Counted from the stretch's first letter, positions 24,937 through 37,190 are shown. The stretch is 64,000 bases of DNA from Kryptolebias marmoratus (GCF_001649575.2 NC_051440.1:15722533-15786532), one strand, 5' to 3'. Notes: generated by a model not told the origin, from the letters alone. Program-made: numbers and translations.

Positions 24937-25935
24937 TGCATCCATCTATCTATCCACCCATTCATCTTCTACTGCTCATTCATGGTTGAGTCGAGAAGGC
25001 AACAAAAACCCAGACATCCCTTTCCACAGCTGCACTATCAAGCTCCTCCTGGGGGATCCCAAGGAGTTCCCAGGCCAGACAAGATACATAATCCCACCTG
25101 GAAGTTCTGGTTCTGCTCCAGGGTCTCTTCCCAGTGGGACATCCCCAGAAAACCTCCAAAGGAAAGTGTCCAGGAATGCAAAGGAGCAGCGGCTGTACCC
25201 TGAGTTCCCCCCAGAGCTGCTCACCTTACCTCTAAGGCCGAGCCCAACCAACCTATGAAGGAAGCTCATTTCGGCCGCTTGTATCTGGGATCTCGTTCTT
25301 TCAGTCATGATCCATACCTCATGACCATAGGTGAAGGTTTGAACGTGGACAGATCAGTAAACCGAAGCTTTGCCATTCACCTCAACTGTTTCTTCACCAC
25401 AACCAACCAAATCAACACCTTCATTACTGCGGATGAGGTCCCAATCTAATGAAGATGCCAACAAAACCACATGAACTGCAAAAAGCAGAGAAGCGATACC
25501 AAGGTTCTAAAACCAGACACTCCTCTCCATGACGGCACTTTAAGATCCTGTCCATGAACACCACAAACAGGATTGGAGATAAGAGATAGCCCTGGTCGGA
25601 CTCCAACCCGCACTAAGAACGAGCTTGATTTTGTGTCAAGGATGCAAACACAGCTCCTCCCTTGGTCAAACAGAACTCAAGAAGCCCTTAAAAGCAACCC
25701 TGACGCCCCATAGTCCCGCAGCACACACCCCAGAATGCCTCAGGGAACACGGTCATAAGCCTTCTGCAGATCTATAAAACACATGTAGACTGAAGAGTCA
25801 AACTCCCATGACCCCCTTAGCAACCCTGCAAGGGTGAAGATCTGGTCCGCTGTTCCACAACCAGGACAAAAGCAATACTGCTCCTCCTGGATTTGAGGTT
25901 CAACAATCGTTTGGAGCCTCCCTTATCCACCAGAA
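24937..25935 (-). mobile_element. LINE (non-LTR retrotransposon), 5'-truncated and deleted
   Basis: Minus-strand pieces of a fish LINE reverse transcriptase are visible. LLSPILFVVFMDRI is encoded within 25424-25606. The catalytic region reads LLFAVHVVLLASS, with the expected FADD changed to FAVH (25471-25482). Near 25240-25310 comes TERTRSQIQAAEMSF, the conserved C-terminal block of these elements. The 3' end (low coordinates) carries the usual tail of ATCC/ATCT units at 24937-24960. Frames are broken by stops and shifts, and compared with family members I recall about 200 bases are missing near 25446. The endonuclease half is absent, as is typical of incomplete reverse transcription. The clade (CR1/L2/Rex-like or RTE-like) is not resolved. 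It is inactive. Confidence 0.85.
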
Positions 25936-27089
25936 TAAAAAATTTAATATAGCCTACTTATATATACCACAAATGTGCTCATGACAGCTTTAGGAAATAA
26001 TCTGGTTGCCAAAGAGACACACATTAAATATGTTTTATTACTAAAATCTATTTGCACACAGTAAACCTTTATTTGTTCACTTGAATATTTTTGAAGTCCT
26101 TTTATCCCAGTTTGACTGTAGCTCATTCCAATAATTTCTATTCATCCTGTTATCTTAGTTGGCAATAAATTGCATAAATTGATGTAGCATTATTTTCTTG
26201 ATTTTTGCTTCAGTTAAATTTTGTTAAATGTCTGCAAATCCTCAGGCTGAAGCGATCTACCATCTCTTCCTGTTGGAAGTTTCAAAAACAACTGAATTAA
26301 AGTGAGAATGAAGACGGCTGAATCAGAGAAACAGGAAGCAGTTACGCTGGCTGATGGCCCATCTAATGGGCTGATGGGAATGCCGAATGAATGAGCATTT
26401 CTCCAGGGAACCCCTCTGCATTTGGTGGAGTTCTGAATTGAGAGTGTCAGCTAACTCCTCCTCTGCTGAAAATGGAGGGTAAAAGTGCGTTGAAATCCTG
26501 CCAAATAGTAAATCAAATATGCGTTCAAAAAGGAAGTGAACATTTTTAGAACAATGGAGTTAAGTACACCCTCAACCCACACCCTGTCCTCTCACTCTAT
26601 TTCTGTCCTTTTATTTAATACTCACAACGTTAGCAAAAAGAACAGGAAGTTCACATGTTTAAGTACAGACAATAATTATTAACTGCTGCTGGAAAATAGT
26701 GCTTAATGTCAAAAGATATGAAGATGCAGCTTCTGAAAATCTTGCTAAGCTTTTGATGTTTGAAGCAACTTATTTGCTGTTTTTCATCCTGACTGCCATC
26801 CTTTAAAATTGGTGAGGCCTCTAAAATATAATCCTAATAATGTTGGTTAAATTAAATAAACTTTTCATCTGAAAGACAGCTGAGACCATAAATGTTAACA
26901 CAAACACGGAGATAATTTTGCAGCTTGGCTTCAACACACAGGTCAAAGTGTTGCAGGTGAGTTTAATCGAAAAGTGGAACATACCAAATTGAAAGGAGGG
27001 ATTACCTGGCTGCAGACTGCAGAATGTGACAAACTTCAAAATCAAAAATGTAAACCCATCCATTGTGATTTCATTTTGCTGTAAATTCT
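25936..27089. other. Unique noncoding DNA
   Basis: AT-rich; no gene or repeat was recognised. Minor balanced segment at 26230-26480 with GGCTGATGGCCCATCTAATG and nearby TGATGG repeats, of unknown meaning. Confidence 0.5.
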
Positions 27090-27330
27090 GGGGGGGGGGG
27101 GTTGTCACTTTGACCGACGGGAGGCTCTGCGTTCAGGAATGGAGGCGAGGCAACAGAATGCAGTCGAAATAAACTTATTTAAAACTGCCGGTCACGTTTG
27201 CACCGACACCCATTTCATCTAGTGAGACAAAGAGGCTGGCTTTTATACTTTGGGCAATTCCAACACATACCAGGTAAAGGGGTGGTAAAACAAAAGAAAT
27301 AAACATTTACACAACCTAACACAAACAATA
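27090..27330. mobile_element. G run plus CpG-rich block, possible LTR or transposon remnant
   Basis: A 12-base G run (27090-27101) is followed by a block with many CpG sites (GACCGACGGGAGG, GCGTTC, GGCGAGG, GTCGAAA, GCCGGTCACG, CACCGAC) in otherwise CpG-poor DNA. It then contains AAATAAAC (27168-27175) and CTTTTATAC. Local CpG enrichment with TATA- and poly(A)-like strings suggests a younger insertion such as a retrotransposon LTR, but no boundaries, duplication or protein are visible. It could equally be a small CpG-rich regulatory element. Confidence 0.25.
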
Positions 27331-29879
27331 AATAGTACCAATAAATATTTACATACATGCAAATCATTAGAACTAAACTAATCTAAGCTCAATCAAATAA
27401 TAAATTTAACTTCATGTTCATGACTAAATGTAATGTATGTACATTTAAGTTCAGACTAGTTGCACGTTCTTTTATGGCCAGAACATTGCTTAAACTCTTT
27501 GTTTTTCCATCCTTTAATGAGATACAGTGCATTAATAAATGTGTTGCGTTAGTGTACATTAGTATTATGTTTACAACTAATCTGATTGGTAGAGCTAAAG
27601 CTTTTCGAAATGAACAGAGTGAAAACAGTCTCTAAGGTAAACACATAACAGACTGTCCAATCTGTAATTCAGTGGAGCATTTGATTAAATGTACTTTAGT
27701 TACAGCCCACTATTGTCAATAATCTTGTATCACTTGCTGTTACATTGCAATCTACCAAAAACAAAGTGGTAAAAAATATATTGGAATGTGTTGTCTTCTA
27801 TGTAACATAGCTTACTGGATGTTACCTGTTTTTATTAACTTTATTAATTATCAATGGCATTTATTCTTCCCACATTTTAAATTAATTGATTGACTAACAT
27901 CTCAGATCAAAATGAACAAAACAAAACTAGGAGGCCTGCAGTACTATCATACAGTGACTGTGACTAAAAATAGGTACAATAAGTGTTTTGTTTTTTATTT
28001 GTGAAGGCAAAACTATTAGTATTTATTTTACCTAAATATTTATCTTATTTAGCATTGATAGTCATTCTAATATCCCTTTGTCCTGATTAAACTTACACCT
28101 ACCTCGATGGTTCATGTTTTAAAAAAGTTTTACTCTCCTCTTCTCTCCTGCTCAAAAACCAAGAATCTGCTAACATATGACTGGAAATGGCTAAAGTCAA
28201 TCTTTTCTACCTATAAGTAGTTCTCTACACAGCTTCAAGGAGTTGGTGTCAAGAAGAAAGGGGGCCTTCAGGGGCAAAAAAGAAATAATAAAGAGACCAT
28301 TTTAAACGACTCACAGCTAAACATTCTTAGAAATCATGGACAGAGGTAGCCATCCTGGCACTGGTCTTTGTGTGTCTGTGAGAAGGAGGGTGCACATCTT
28401 TGTGTCTTTGTCATGTCTGAGTGCCTGTGTGTGGTTTCTGCTCACCTGGTATTTCACTGTTGCCTGTCATGTATTAATATAAAGTGAGGGTTTTGAAATG
28501 TTAACTATCAGTCAGTATGTCACTGGTTCTAAGACTGTTGGCTTCAGTGCAGACGATGGCTCTCAGATGAAAGCCTTGGACTCTCCTCAAAAACCTTGGA
28601 AATGGAGCGCGGCACACCAGTGATAACAAGAATTTGGCTTCAAACAGAAAGAACATCAAATACCTGTCTGTATGTTTGTGTGTGTGTGTGTGTGGCAGTG
28701 TCCGGTGTGTGTGAGTTTTGTGCAAGTAGGATTGTGTTAGCATGCTTGAATTGCTGTGTGCTGTATATTTCTGAATTTTTACTTGCCTTTATTTAGTTTG
28801 AGCCTGACTATGAGTACCTATATGTGTGTGTTTTTGTACCAAAACCCTCCCATTTGAGCTCTAATGACACAGTGTGTTCTGGCTGAGGCCAGAGGATTTG
28901 GACATATGTTCACCTATCTTTTGATGAACAGAAATTGAGACCAGAAGAAAGGGGACAACATTTGGGCCAGGGATCCACCAAAGGGAACAAGATGAAAAGG
29001 GAGAGACTAGATGGCTAGTGAAACCCTGTCATGACCGGCAGAGTGGCCCATTCATCTGCTCTAATTCAGGGCATTAGTGCCTCACAGGATCAACATTGTC
29101 AGGGCTGCAAACAAGAATTGTTACAGACTGCACTGCTGTAGATTCTTTCATGTATCTCACCACATTCTTTTATGCAGCAAATTTCATAACAGTGTTTGAT
29201 AGTGGGGGTCATTGTGGTGTCATCAAAGAGAGGAGCGACACTTTAAAGGAGTACAACATAAAAATAGTCCAGCTTACACTTTATTTGAAGGTAACTTTAG
29301 TTTTCTGATGTGATGAGAAATTGTCATGTGCACATGCTGTGACCTTAAGAGAGGCATGAGTAATAATAAAGTGTTAGCATGATTAATCACCCTATCCGCT
29401 GCTGATTCCTCGAGGATTGCTGATATTCTGTCTCCAAATTTTGTATTGATTCTGATCGGACCGTGTGAAGTTGTGGCATGACCTTTCTTTATAATTCCCT
29501 TATTTGGTTCTCTCTCAGCATCTGTGTCTGTCAGCACTAGGAAGCCTCATTAATGACATTGCAGGTGCCTTTATTGCAATGTCCCATCTTTAGACCTACA
29601 TGATTGATTGCTGGCATGGAGTGAAATTGGAAATCCTCTTTGTTGTGATTGTTTTGTTAAACATCAACACAGTATTTATTATAAAGTTCATATCGCCTTG
29701 GATTCCCCATCTATGATCCTCATCTGGTTCATAAATAACTTCATTTAGGCACATGGGTATTTCTTGCTGCCACTATAGATAGTGTTCATCTATATCCAGT
29801 TTTGAAAATCCAAATGTGGGCCTAATTTTGTTTTTGTATACATTAACAGGGCTTGTTGCATGTCCTAACAGGCGGCATT
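27331..29879. other. Noncoding DNA with short TG repeat
   Basis: Unique AT-rich sequence. A (TG)n tract lies at 28676-28694 with related TG-rich sequence to 28712. No gene was recognised; open frames are 60-90 codons without domains. The part 29000-29600 is non-repetitive with ATGATTAATCACCC (29378-29391). Confidence 0.5.
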
Positions 29880-29908
29880 CTATCCATCTATCTATCTATC
29901 TATCTATG
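29880..29908. repeat. (ATCT)n microsatellite, short
   Basis: About six ATCT units. It precedes a possible dispersed repeat and might be the tail of an eroded retroelement. Confidence 0.85.
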
Positions 29909-29924
29909 AATGAATTTGCTGAAA

Positions 29925-30235
29925 AAGCTGAAACAGAGCTGTTAAAGCTAAAGCTAGTATAACACTAGCTAAAGGCTAAAGAGAACAAGAGAACAATCAC
30001 AGAGATCCCAATGTATTTCTATAGGGAGACTATTCATAAATGGAGGTAATTATTTTCAAAAATATAAGTTACAAAACCTAAAGGTCATAGCATCCATCTT
30101 CTAAATTAACATTTTGATATATGAACAGTTAAAATAGTTCAAAAATAGCACAAATGCTGACTCGACATTCAATTACAAATTCACTGCCAAGCTTGATGTC
30201 TTTCTTGCTAGCTAGATACCTAGAAAATATAGCTT
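29925..30235. repeat. Possible dispersed repeat with GCTA-rich head
   Basis: It begins with GCTAAAGCTAGTATAACACT and AGCTAAAGGCTAAAG (an inverted AGCTA pattern). It continues with AATGTATTTCTATAGGGAGA and CTAAAGGTCATAGCATCCAT, strings that resemble a dispersed fish repeat from memory. No second copy was found in this window, so the call is weak. Confidence 0.3.
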
Positions 30236-31019
30236 TCTGTGTTTGTTTAAGAACTGTTACTCATTTTTTAGTTTATGTTTAATTTTAGAGGGAAGTGATG
30301 CTATGTGTTAAAACCCATTTTTATATAATCACACATATTTTTTTTATTATTCTAACCTAATTTACCAGAAATGAGTACCTTTGCCACAGTAATCATTGTA
30401 ATTGAAGTGTTATATTAGCTTTTGGTTAGGTCTGAAAGAAAGTAAAGCCCTCTCCATATATATATTTATTTACCTTTTTAGTTAGTCTTTAATTATCTTA
30501 ATTATACCTAAATTGGATTTTTTTTAAATGTAGTTTTATTTTTTGTTTGCATTTTTTTTTCATTTATAATGTGCTGATCAAATCACAGGGAGATAATTAC
30601 CATAAACAATTTGATGGCTCTCTGATCTCTCGTTTCCTCAGAGTAAATGAATTATTTTCATATGATCACAGATTTTCGAGCTTCAAAGTGTTGCAGGTCT
30701 CTTTTTAAAAGTTCATGAAATAACAAAGTCGTCTACACATTGCCATTCATTTGAACTTCGCAGTTGAAATAGGATTCCCAAGCTGGCTATGTGTGTATGC
30801 AAAAGGAGGAAAATCATTGATCCTGTAATGGTATCCCAAAGGGTCCTGCTGGTGGCGTAAAATAAAGAAGCCCTTAAACTCTGCAATAATGAGCTATCAT
30901 TACTCAAATTACAGCAAGCACTGATTGGGTTTAAAGTAATGAAGAAAACAACATGATCAATCATCATCAAGGCCTGGTGTTGTCATGTCAGAGCTGGAGC
31001 TTCGAGTTGTGAGTAGATG
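30236..31019. other. Unique AT-rich noncoding DNA
   Basis: No gene was recognised. T runs occur near 30340 and 30510-30560. The part 30590-31019 is more balanced and non-repetitive. Confidence 0.5.
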
Positions 31020-31052
31020 TAGATGGAGCGGAGCTTCATCTGCAGGGGCCAG

Positions 31053-31077
31053 GGCTGCCCATGTCCTTGGGGCAGCC
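31053..31077. other. Perfect 8-bp hairpin
   Basis: GGCTGCCC (31053-31060) and GGGCAGCC (31070-31077) are perfect reverse complements separated by nine bases. A structured transcript or a paired binding site is possible; an isolated stem of this size is also expected by chance in 64 kb. Confidence 0.4.
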
Positions 31078-31345
31078 ATCTATCCTCCAACGTCAACATT
31101 TCTGAAGCGGCAGCACATTCACTTTGATTTTAAAACAGTGACAACAAATGAGTGATACAAATCAGAGGTAGATGCACTAAACTGTAGAACAGATGTTTCT
31201 TTTTTCTTCTTCTTTTTTTAAATATAATTACTGGTACCATGAATGATCATATTGGTGTATACTGAATCTGTGCTCATTATCCACGAAGACCGTCCAGATG
31301 CTGACTTTTGTCTGTCTCTTGGCAGTCATTTCCACCAGAGATGAA

Positions 31346-31383
<38 letters not shown>

Positions 31384-31689
31384 AATATAATAGCTGCTTT
31401 TTATCATCTCAGCAAGAGCCGGCTTGTCAAGCACCCACATACCCTATTATCATTTTAATACCTTGCATGGACTTATTCTACCAAGGTGCTGACAGACTAG
31501 TTTCTGACAGTGAGTGGTCTTGTGGAAACAAAAATTATTTTCACCTGGTTCATCACAGATCACTTAATTAAGATAAGAACAAGCCCGGGTCAGAGTTGTA
31601 AGTACTGTAAATTGGAAAACCAAAACTCCAGGAGGCTTGGAGCATTATTTGTCAAATCACCACATGGCCAAAGTGTTTGCAACGGTTTG
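31078..31689. other. Noncoding spacer with poly(A) tract
   Basis: A run of 28 A lies at 31352-31379. No recognisable retroposed gene or SINE body precedes it on the plus strand, so it is treated as simple repeat. Nothing else was recognised. Confidence 0.6.
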
Positions 31690-32180
31690 AATAGTTGAAC
31701 AATTCAGTGCATCACGGCATTATAGAAGCTCTACCGTACAGCACGCGGTTTAGTCTCAGTCGTATTGTGTGCACTCTGTCAACTCATCTTCTCCCACTTA
31801 TTTCCCATTCAACAGTTCAAGCAGCCAGCCTGCCCTCAATCTCAAGGAGGAGATGCAGGAGGCACAAAGCAAAGTTTTATTGCTGATCCAATCCCTGTTT
31901 AGATTCAGTGTGCGTTGCGTGAAAGCTCCTAAAGTTGCCTACCATCAATAATGAGGTCTCATTTACACAAATTACTCCGAACGCTGATTAGGTATTATCT
32001 AACAGCAAGGGCCACCTCGATCAATCATCATCAGCCCGTGGAGCGTCGATGGACATCGAAAGGTTAACCCAGATCTTGGAGGCCCTGTCGGTGTCAGCAG
32101 AATCAGAGTGGGAGGCCTCCATCCTGTCGATAGAGCAGCCAGACAATTAGGTAATGATTAAAATAACGGCACCTGGGACT
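31690..32180. promoter_or_regulatory. Candidate conserved regulatory element
   Basis: About 490 bases of non-repetitive, balanced sequence. The densest part (31945-32165) has GAACGCTGATTAGG, GATCAATCATCATCAGCC, the palindrome TCGATGGACATCGA, CAGACAATTAGGTAATGATT and GATAGAGCAGCC. Closely spaced ATTA/TAAT and GATCAAT cores fit homeodomain and TALE partners. No coding frame is convincing. Confidence is limited because no alignment is available. Confidence 0.35.
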
Positions 32181-33040
32181 CAATAAGAAAATGAGCCATC
32201 CCGGCATAATTTGAGAATGATTTGTTTACCAATCTATACACCTGTAGACAAAAGTCACCGAAGTGCAATGTATTAAATGTACTAAGTCCTTGCTCTGCCA
32301 CTTCCAACTTTTTTATGTTGTGCGTGGACCTCTGTGCTTCTGACATTCTGACAAGTAAAAGTAAAACATCTGGAGTTACAAGTAGCATCATGGTTGCATG
32401 TGTTTATATCCTTTGTGTTTATTTGTGATGTATGTTTTTATTCGAAACCTCGCTGTTGAAAGTGGAATTCAATGTGAATTCCTAAAAAAATGAAAACTCA
32501 CTCATTTTAATTTCTTAAAAACTAGCCTTTTAAATTTACAGATCTCACAAGTTGTCTTTTATGAAGTTTGTCATTTTTTACACTATCCCAAAATGGACAA
32601 ATCAAACACTGGCTCCACCTCAGGCCCATCACTTTTTTAGCAGCACACAAAGTTTCTCCTAAACATTTAGAAAGCACACAATGACGGGGTTTTATTGCAT
32701 CTGCATCTTTGTAGCTGATATATTCACTAGTGGTCAGTTATACTGAACTTTTGAGTATTTTTTCAGTGGGTGATACAAAGAATGCATAAACTGTTCCTAA
32801 AGTTAAAATGTGTATTAAAAATGACACATATAAACAATATGAACATATTTTTTCTCATGTGAAGGCTTCAGATAATTACTTTATCCTTTCCGGTTATTTA
32901 GGGCTTATTCTTTAGCTTGGCAGTAAATGTAATGTAACATTCAAAAGTTGGCCGTTCAGTATCAAGATATCTACCCCTGTGTAAAAATAATACTTTCAAA
33001 TGCATCTTTAAGTCAGAGTATTAGATTAAGATCACCTTAC
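32181..33040. other. Unique AT-rich noncoding DNA
   Basis: No gene or repeat was recognised. Confidence 0.5.
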
Positions 33041-33356
33041 GATGCGGGATGTAGTTATAGCCGTTTTGGTCAAACCTTGTAAATGATGCACGATTTCATG
33101 CTATATTGTAAAATCTTGCAAGATCTGTTAGAGCTTGAAGCATGTGTTGGGTATGACTCTCAGCTACTACTACACCAAATACTTCAATGTCTGTAGTTTT
33201 ATGTCAGCCAAGGTTAAAAAGCTGTGGCGACCATCTTAAATTAGGTTGACTTCAAAATGTAATCAGTTGTAGATGCACACCCAATGATTACTTTCTGAGA
33301 CAATCTGTCCACTGGTTCACAAGATACTTTGTTAACAGACAGACAAACACACCCAT
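33041..33356 (-). repeat. Dispersed repeat, family 2, copy a
   Basis: Read on the minus strand it has, in order, CTTGTGAACCAGTGGACAG, GTAATCATTGGGTGTGCATC, TACAACTGATTACATTTTG, AAGTCAACC, AAGATGGTCGCCACAGC, TTTGGTGTAGTAGTAGCTGA and AACACATGCTTC, then ATCTTGCAAGATTTTACAAT. The same order of blocks occurs in three other copies (34700-34985, 37255-37440, 37510-37760). The AAGATGGCCGCCACAGC block is a hallmark of a common fish dispersed repeat that I recall but cannot name. No open frame or inverted termini are seen. Confidence 0.65.
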
Positions 33357-34699
33357 ATACATTACTGCACTTTTGTCTTTGGCAATAATAATTTGTAATT
33401 TGTTAATTACTTGAGATGACATGAGGCAGATGATGGAAAACCTCAGCTTTTATTTTGTAAATACAGTTGGCTAATCAATAAATTTAAAAATATTTTAAAG
33501 TCAACCTTTTTTTATGTAGTGTTTAATATCAAGACGTGCTTTTTCCAGCCTTGGTAGTAGCTGCTTCTTGTGACAGAGGAAGTTCTTCAGGGGAAGAAGA
33601 GCTTCGTTAACTCCTGTGCTGCTTTCTCGTTTGAATAATAAAATGAAATCTCTGTCTTTGCTTCAAGTTGTTTGCTCACTATTTAGTCTGGGCCAGGAAA
33701 CTCTGATCAGAATTTGGAAAAAGAAAAAAAAAAAAGACTTCTAATTTTAGTAGTATTTGTACTACATTTCAAAAGAACAGATGGTAAATGAGAGTAAATT
33801 ATCAAGGGGATTGTACTTTGATTAGCAAAGACAAATATTAAACTCTTGTCATAAATAATCATTTTATAATTGAGCAGCAGTGGTTTTCCAGTTATTTGAA
33901 TTTATTCGTAACATGCCTTTTAGCAGGAAATAAAGATTGTTCTGATACAACGTTTGACATCTAAATGACTATTTGCCATGATAAAAAACACAGAAATCCT
34001 AGACCTGTGCAACTTTTTTCATGCTTCCTATTAAGCACTACTTGGAAGCCACCTTTGGCCAAATATTTGCTCTGTGGAAAACCTTGTTACCCAAATCAGC
34101 TGGTGGCCCTTTCAGAGTACCTCTAACCCATAAGCAGTGAGTGCCAGAGCATGCTGTGTGCATCCACTAATACAAATGAACTTCTCCAGATAGGTCTGAC
34201 ACTTACAGCAGAGAACAAACAGCGCAGCCTCTTTATGTAATGCGTAGCAGTGGGGCACAGAAAAAGAAATGATGAGACATGAAGGGCCATTGCCTCCAGA
34301 TAGAGGTGAGTGAGGATTAACACATGTCCCCCCCCACAGCCAAGTCACACACATCCGCCGCTCTCCACAAAACAAGAAGGGCTGCGAGTGTTATTACTCT
34401 CACCTTTTAGAGGAGAGTTTGGATGGAGAGATCATTAAATTAACCGCAGGGCACTGCATTTGTGACCAGGAGTACATAAGCCACTCACGGGTGGTGGCCT
34501 GCACTTGGAGCTTTTTGAGATGCATGTGTTAGCTGTGCTCAGAGCGCCAGCTTCACACTGAGGTGAATCTTGCTCTGTAACGGTGTTAGCCTTTTGATTA
34601 TTATAGGATTAGCACAGTAGATCTTTATGGTTGGGGCTGATTTTCTTTTCTTCTACTGCCTCAGCCAAAGGCAAAGGCAGAGTGATAATATTTTTTCCC
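33357..34699. other. Unique noncoding DNA
   Basis: No gene was recognised. A short A-rich run lies at 33720-33735. The part 34090-34570 is balanced in composition, with overlapping domain-free frames on the minus strand, and may include regulatory DNA. Confidence 0.45.
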
Positions 34700-34985
34700 A
34701 TACGTGCATAGAATACTTAACAGATTTTAACAAAACTTTCTGGAATTAATCATTAAATTGATGCCTACAACTACTAACGCAGATCACACTGAAGATGGCC
34801 ACCACAGCAAAGCAATCTTAGAAGACCCAAAAATGACTATAAGTCAGTTAGTTTTACAGATACTGTTCCACAATTTGATGTGGTAGTAGCTTACAGTCAT
34901 TCACAACACATGCTCAGAGCGTGACATCTTGCAATATTGCATAAAATTGTGCAGAACGCCATTTTCAAGGTTCCACAAACATAAA
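34700..34985 (+). repeat. Dispersed repeat, family 2, copy b
   Basis: It carries ACAGATTTTAACAAAACTTTC, AAGATGGCCACCACAGC (34793-34809), AAATGACTATAAGTCAGTTA, TTTTACAGATACTG, TTTGATGTGGTAGTAGCTTA, CACAACACATGC, CATCTTGCAATATTGCATAA and a CATTTTCAAGG end. It matches copy a over nearly its full length after inversion, so these two copies define most of the consensus. Confidence 0.65.
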
Positions 34986-36687
34986 ATTATTTTAGTCTAA
35001 AGCTTTGGCTTTAAAAGCAGGGGGGCGATATGCATTCTTTTAATAAATTCATTTGTATTTTCCTGTGTCCCAGGTCAAAATCTGGTACTTTGACACTGAC
35101 TCTTCTGCAAACTCTTTTCTCTTAAAAGATAGTGAAGAGGTAAGGAACAAGTGCCTCAAGGAATTTTTCAACCATCAGTCTGTAGCCTTTCAAAGTCATG
35201 ATGATTGACAACATCCTATCAGTGTAAGTGTGGGGTGTATTATCATAGTTGTCCATGCTGTCTAACAGGAGAGGATGTCCCTGTCTTCAGACAATGCTTT
35301 TTTATGAAGCGGTTCTGCCCGATCATCGTCAATAAATAAATCTGATAATTGTCACCGCCGACAGCTGTTTGTGACAGCTTTGTTGTCTTGACTCACTGCA
35401 TCCTGTCATTCTCACAGAGGGAAAAATGAGTTTTATATACTCTGACTGCCATCCGGGGAGTGGAGACATTTGCACATGAATCAATTGTCAGCATCACTGT
35501 ACTCTGACAACTCGGTGACAGCTCAGATACACTAAGAACGCTGTTGTGCACATCTTCTCTCGGTGGCGTCCAAAGTTTTTTAGAATTTCTTTCTCAGTCA
35601 TGTGATTCAAGGATCTGGAATATCAAGGTTATATCTATCATTATGAAAACAGAAGTGCAAGAATCTTCAGAATTATGGACTCGAGCCAAACAGGAAAACA
35701 GATGAAACATCTTCTTTTTTTTTTTTTAAAAAAACGAAAAAGAAAAAAAATCTTCTCTTTCAACAGCTACTTGAAAGTGAGCCTCTCCGATTATGATTGT
35801 GGCTCTTGTTGCTCAAGATAACTGCTTGACATTTGCTAAATCAGTCAGTGTCAGTCTTGCATACTCAATTTCCCTCCACTTGAAAGCTCTCTCCAACTTT
35901 GGCATTTTGCGATGTTCTGTCACTCAAACAGAATTTGCTATGTGTACTGATAAACAAAAGTCTGACAGCATAGCAAACAAAAAAATATCTTTTTTTTAAG
36001 ACAGAAAAAAATCACCGGTGTGGCTTCCTTTACAGAAAATAGAGTTATAAAATATTGGATGGCCAAAAACAGCAATAAATTACAATTAATGTAAGGCATT
36101 TTGTATGTCAGTGCTTTCAACCATTGTGATATAGTCTTCCTTTGTGGGTGGTTAACTGTAAATTCTTTGACCTTTAGTTAACATTTTATTCCCTTTCTTG
36201 CGGTGAGTTCGAAGATGGAGTTTAAAATCTTAAAAAAAAAAAAAAAGAAACCACATATCAGAAAAAAAACAAGGAAATTGACATTTTATAGTATGTGGGA
36301 GAAACCAAACTGATCAGCTATCCGCAACTTTTAAAGCTTTCTAATAAAAGTAAAAAAATCATTATATTTCTGATTTGAAATGTTCGTTTTTTTCCTGTTG
36401 GTCTGCAATAAGCTTCAAAGCTGATGGGTAAATATGAAACAATGATGTATCAAACTATGCACAATCAATAATTACTGTTTGAAAGTCTAAACAAAACTCG
36501 TTCAGTGGATGAGATATTTCACTAACAAACATTAGTAGTTCCAATAGCAGAGTTGTAAACACAGATTGAGGATCAGTCCTCCAGGTACAAGATTGGACAG
36601 CACTTGTATAGAGAAACAAACGTACACATACACAGTCAAAAACATTATCACTCTGCCTACACTCGTCAACAACAGGGGATAGTAAAA
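34986..36687. other. Noncoding DNA, possible regulatory patch 35270-35560
   Basis: No gene was recognised. The part 35270-35560 is balanced and non-repetitive (GACAGCTGTTTGTGACAGC, TGAATCAATTGTCAGC, several TGACAG/CTGTCA TALE-type cores). A- and T-rich simple tracts lie at 35715-35750 and 36230-36250. Confidence 0.4.
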
Positions 36688-36795
36688 CCTGCATGGCACA
36701 GTGGCTAGAGCTGTTGATTTCAAAATGGCCTCCCAGCCTGGGACCGTTCTGGGTAGACTTTGCATGTTCCCCCCATGCATGAGATGGATGGATAT
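36688..36795 (+). mobile_element. tRNA-derived SINE relic
   Basis: An A-box-like TGGCACAGTGGCTAG (36694-36708) is followed by GGCCTCCCAGCCTGGGACC and then TAGACTTTGCATGTTCCCCC (36754-36773). The last matches the TGGAGTTTGCATGTTCTCCC of a very common fish SINE (recalled). The B box is eroded, the 3' part is cut short, and GATGGATGGATA follows. It is inactive. Confidence 0.65.
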
Positions 36796-36939
36796 ATACA
36801 CAGTATATCTGACTACTTGTGGGTTGAGGCTTTACCTTCTGAAGTGAGACTTTAAATGTTTATTTTCCAGTGTCAGTGCACTCTGAGTGCTCCCAGTGAA
36901 AAGATAATCACTGTAATCAGTGTTCTTTAAGGCTTAACC
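36796..36939. other. Short unique spacer
   Basis: Nothing recognisable. Confidence 0.5.
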
Positions 36940-37170
36940 AACCACAATAATCTGCTCACATCAATGATTGTGCGCTCGCTCGCTCCTAATGGATCTGAAG
37001 TTCCACCGCTGCCCTCCTCCAGCTGCACTGCATCCTCTGACTTGCAGCCTGTAAGCTGCAGGGCTGATCAATGAAAACGACCCGAACGTTTAAAGGGCCA
37101 TCAATAACCAGTCCCATATGACACAACGCTACCTGAGAAAGTCCGAGGATTTAGTGCGCCGTCACCTGGT
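36940..37170. promoter_or_regulatory. Candidate conserved regulatory element
   Basis: A balanced, non-repetitive block with GCTGATCAATGAAAACGACC, GTTTAAAGGGCCATCAATAA and CGCCGTCACCTGG, plus several CpG sites. It sits between repeat copies. There is no coding frame. Inference from composition only. Confidence 0.25.
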
Positions 37171-37190
37171 TTTAGTCAGTGCATGTGTGT

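Noticed and set aside
31352..31379. Poly(A) tail of a processed pseudogene or SINE
   Set aside because: No recognisable retroposed body precedes it and no flanking duplication was found.
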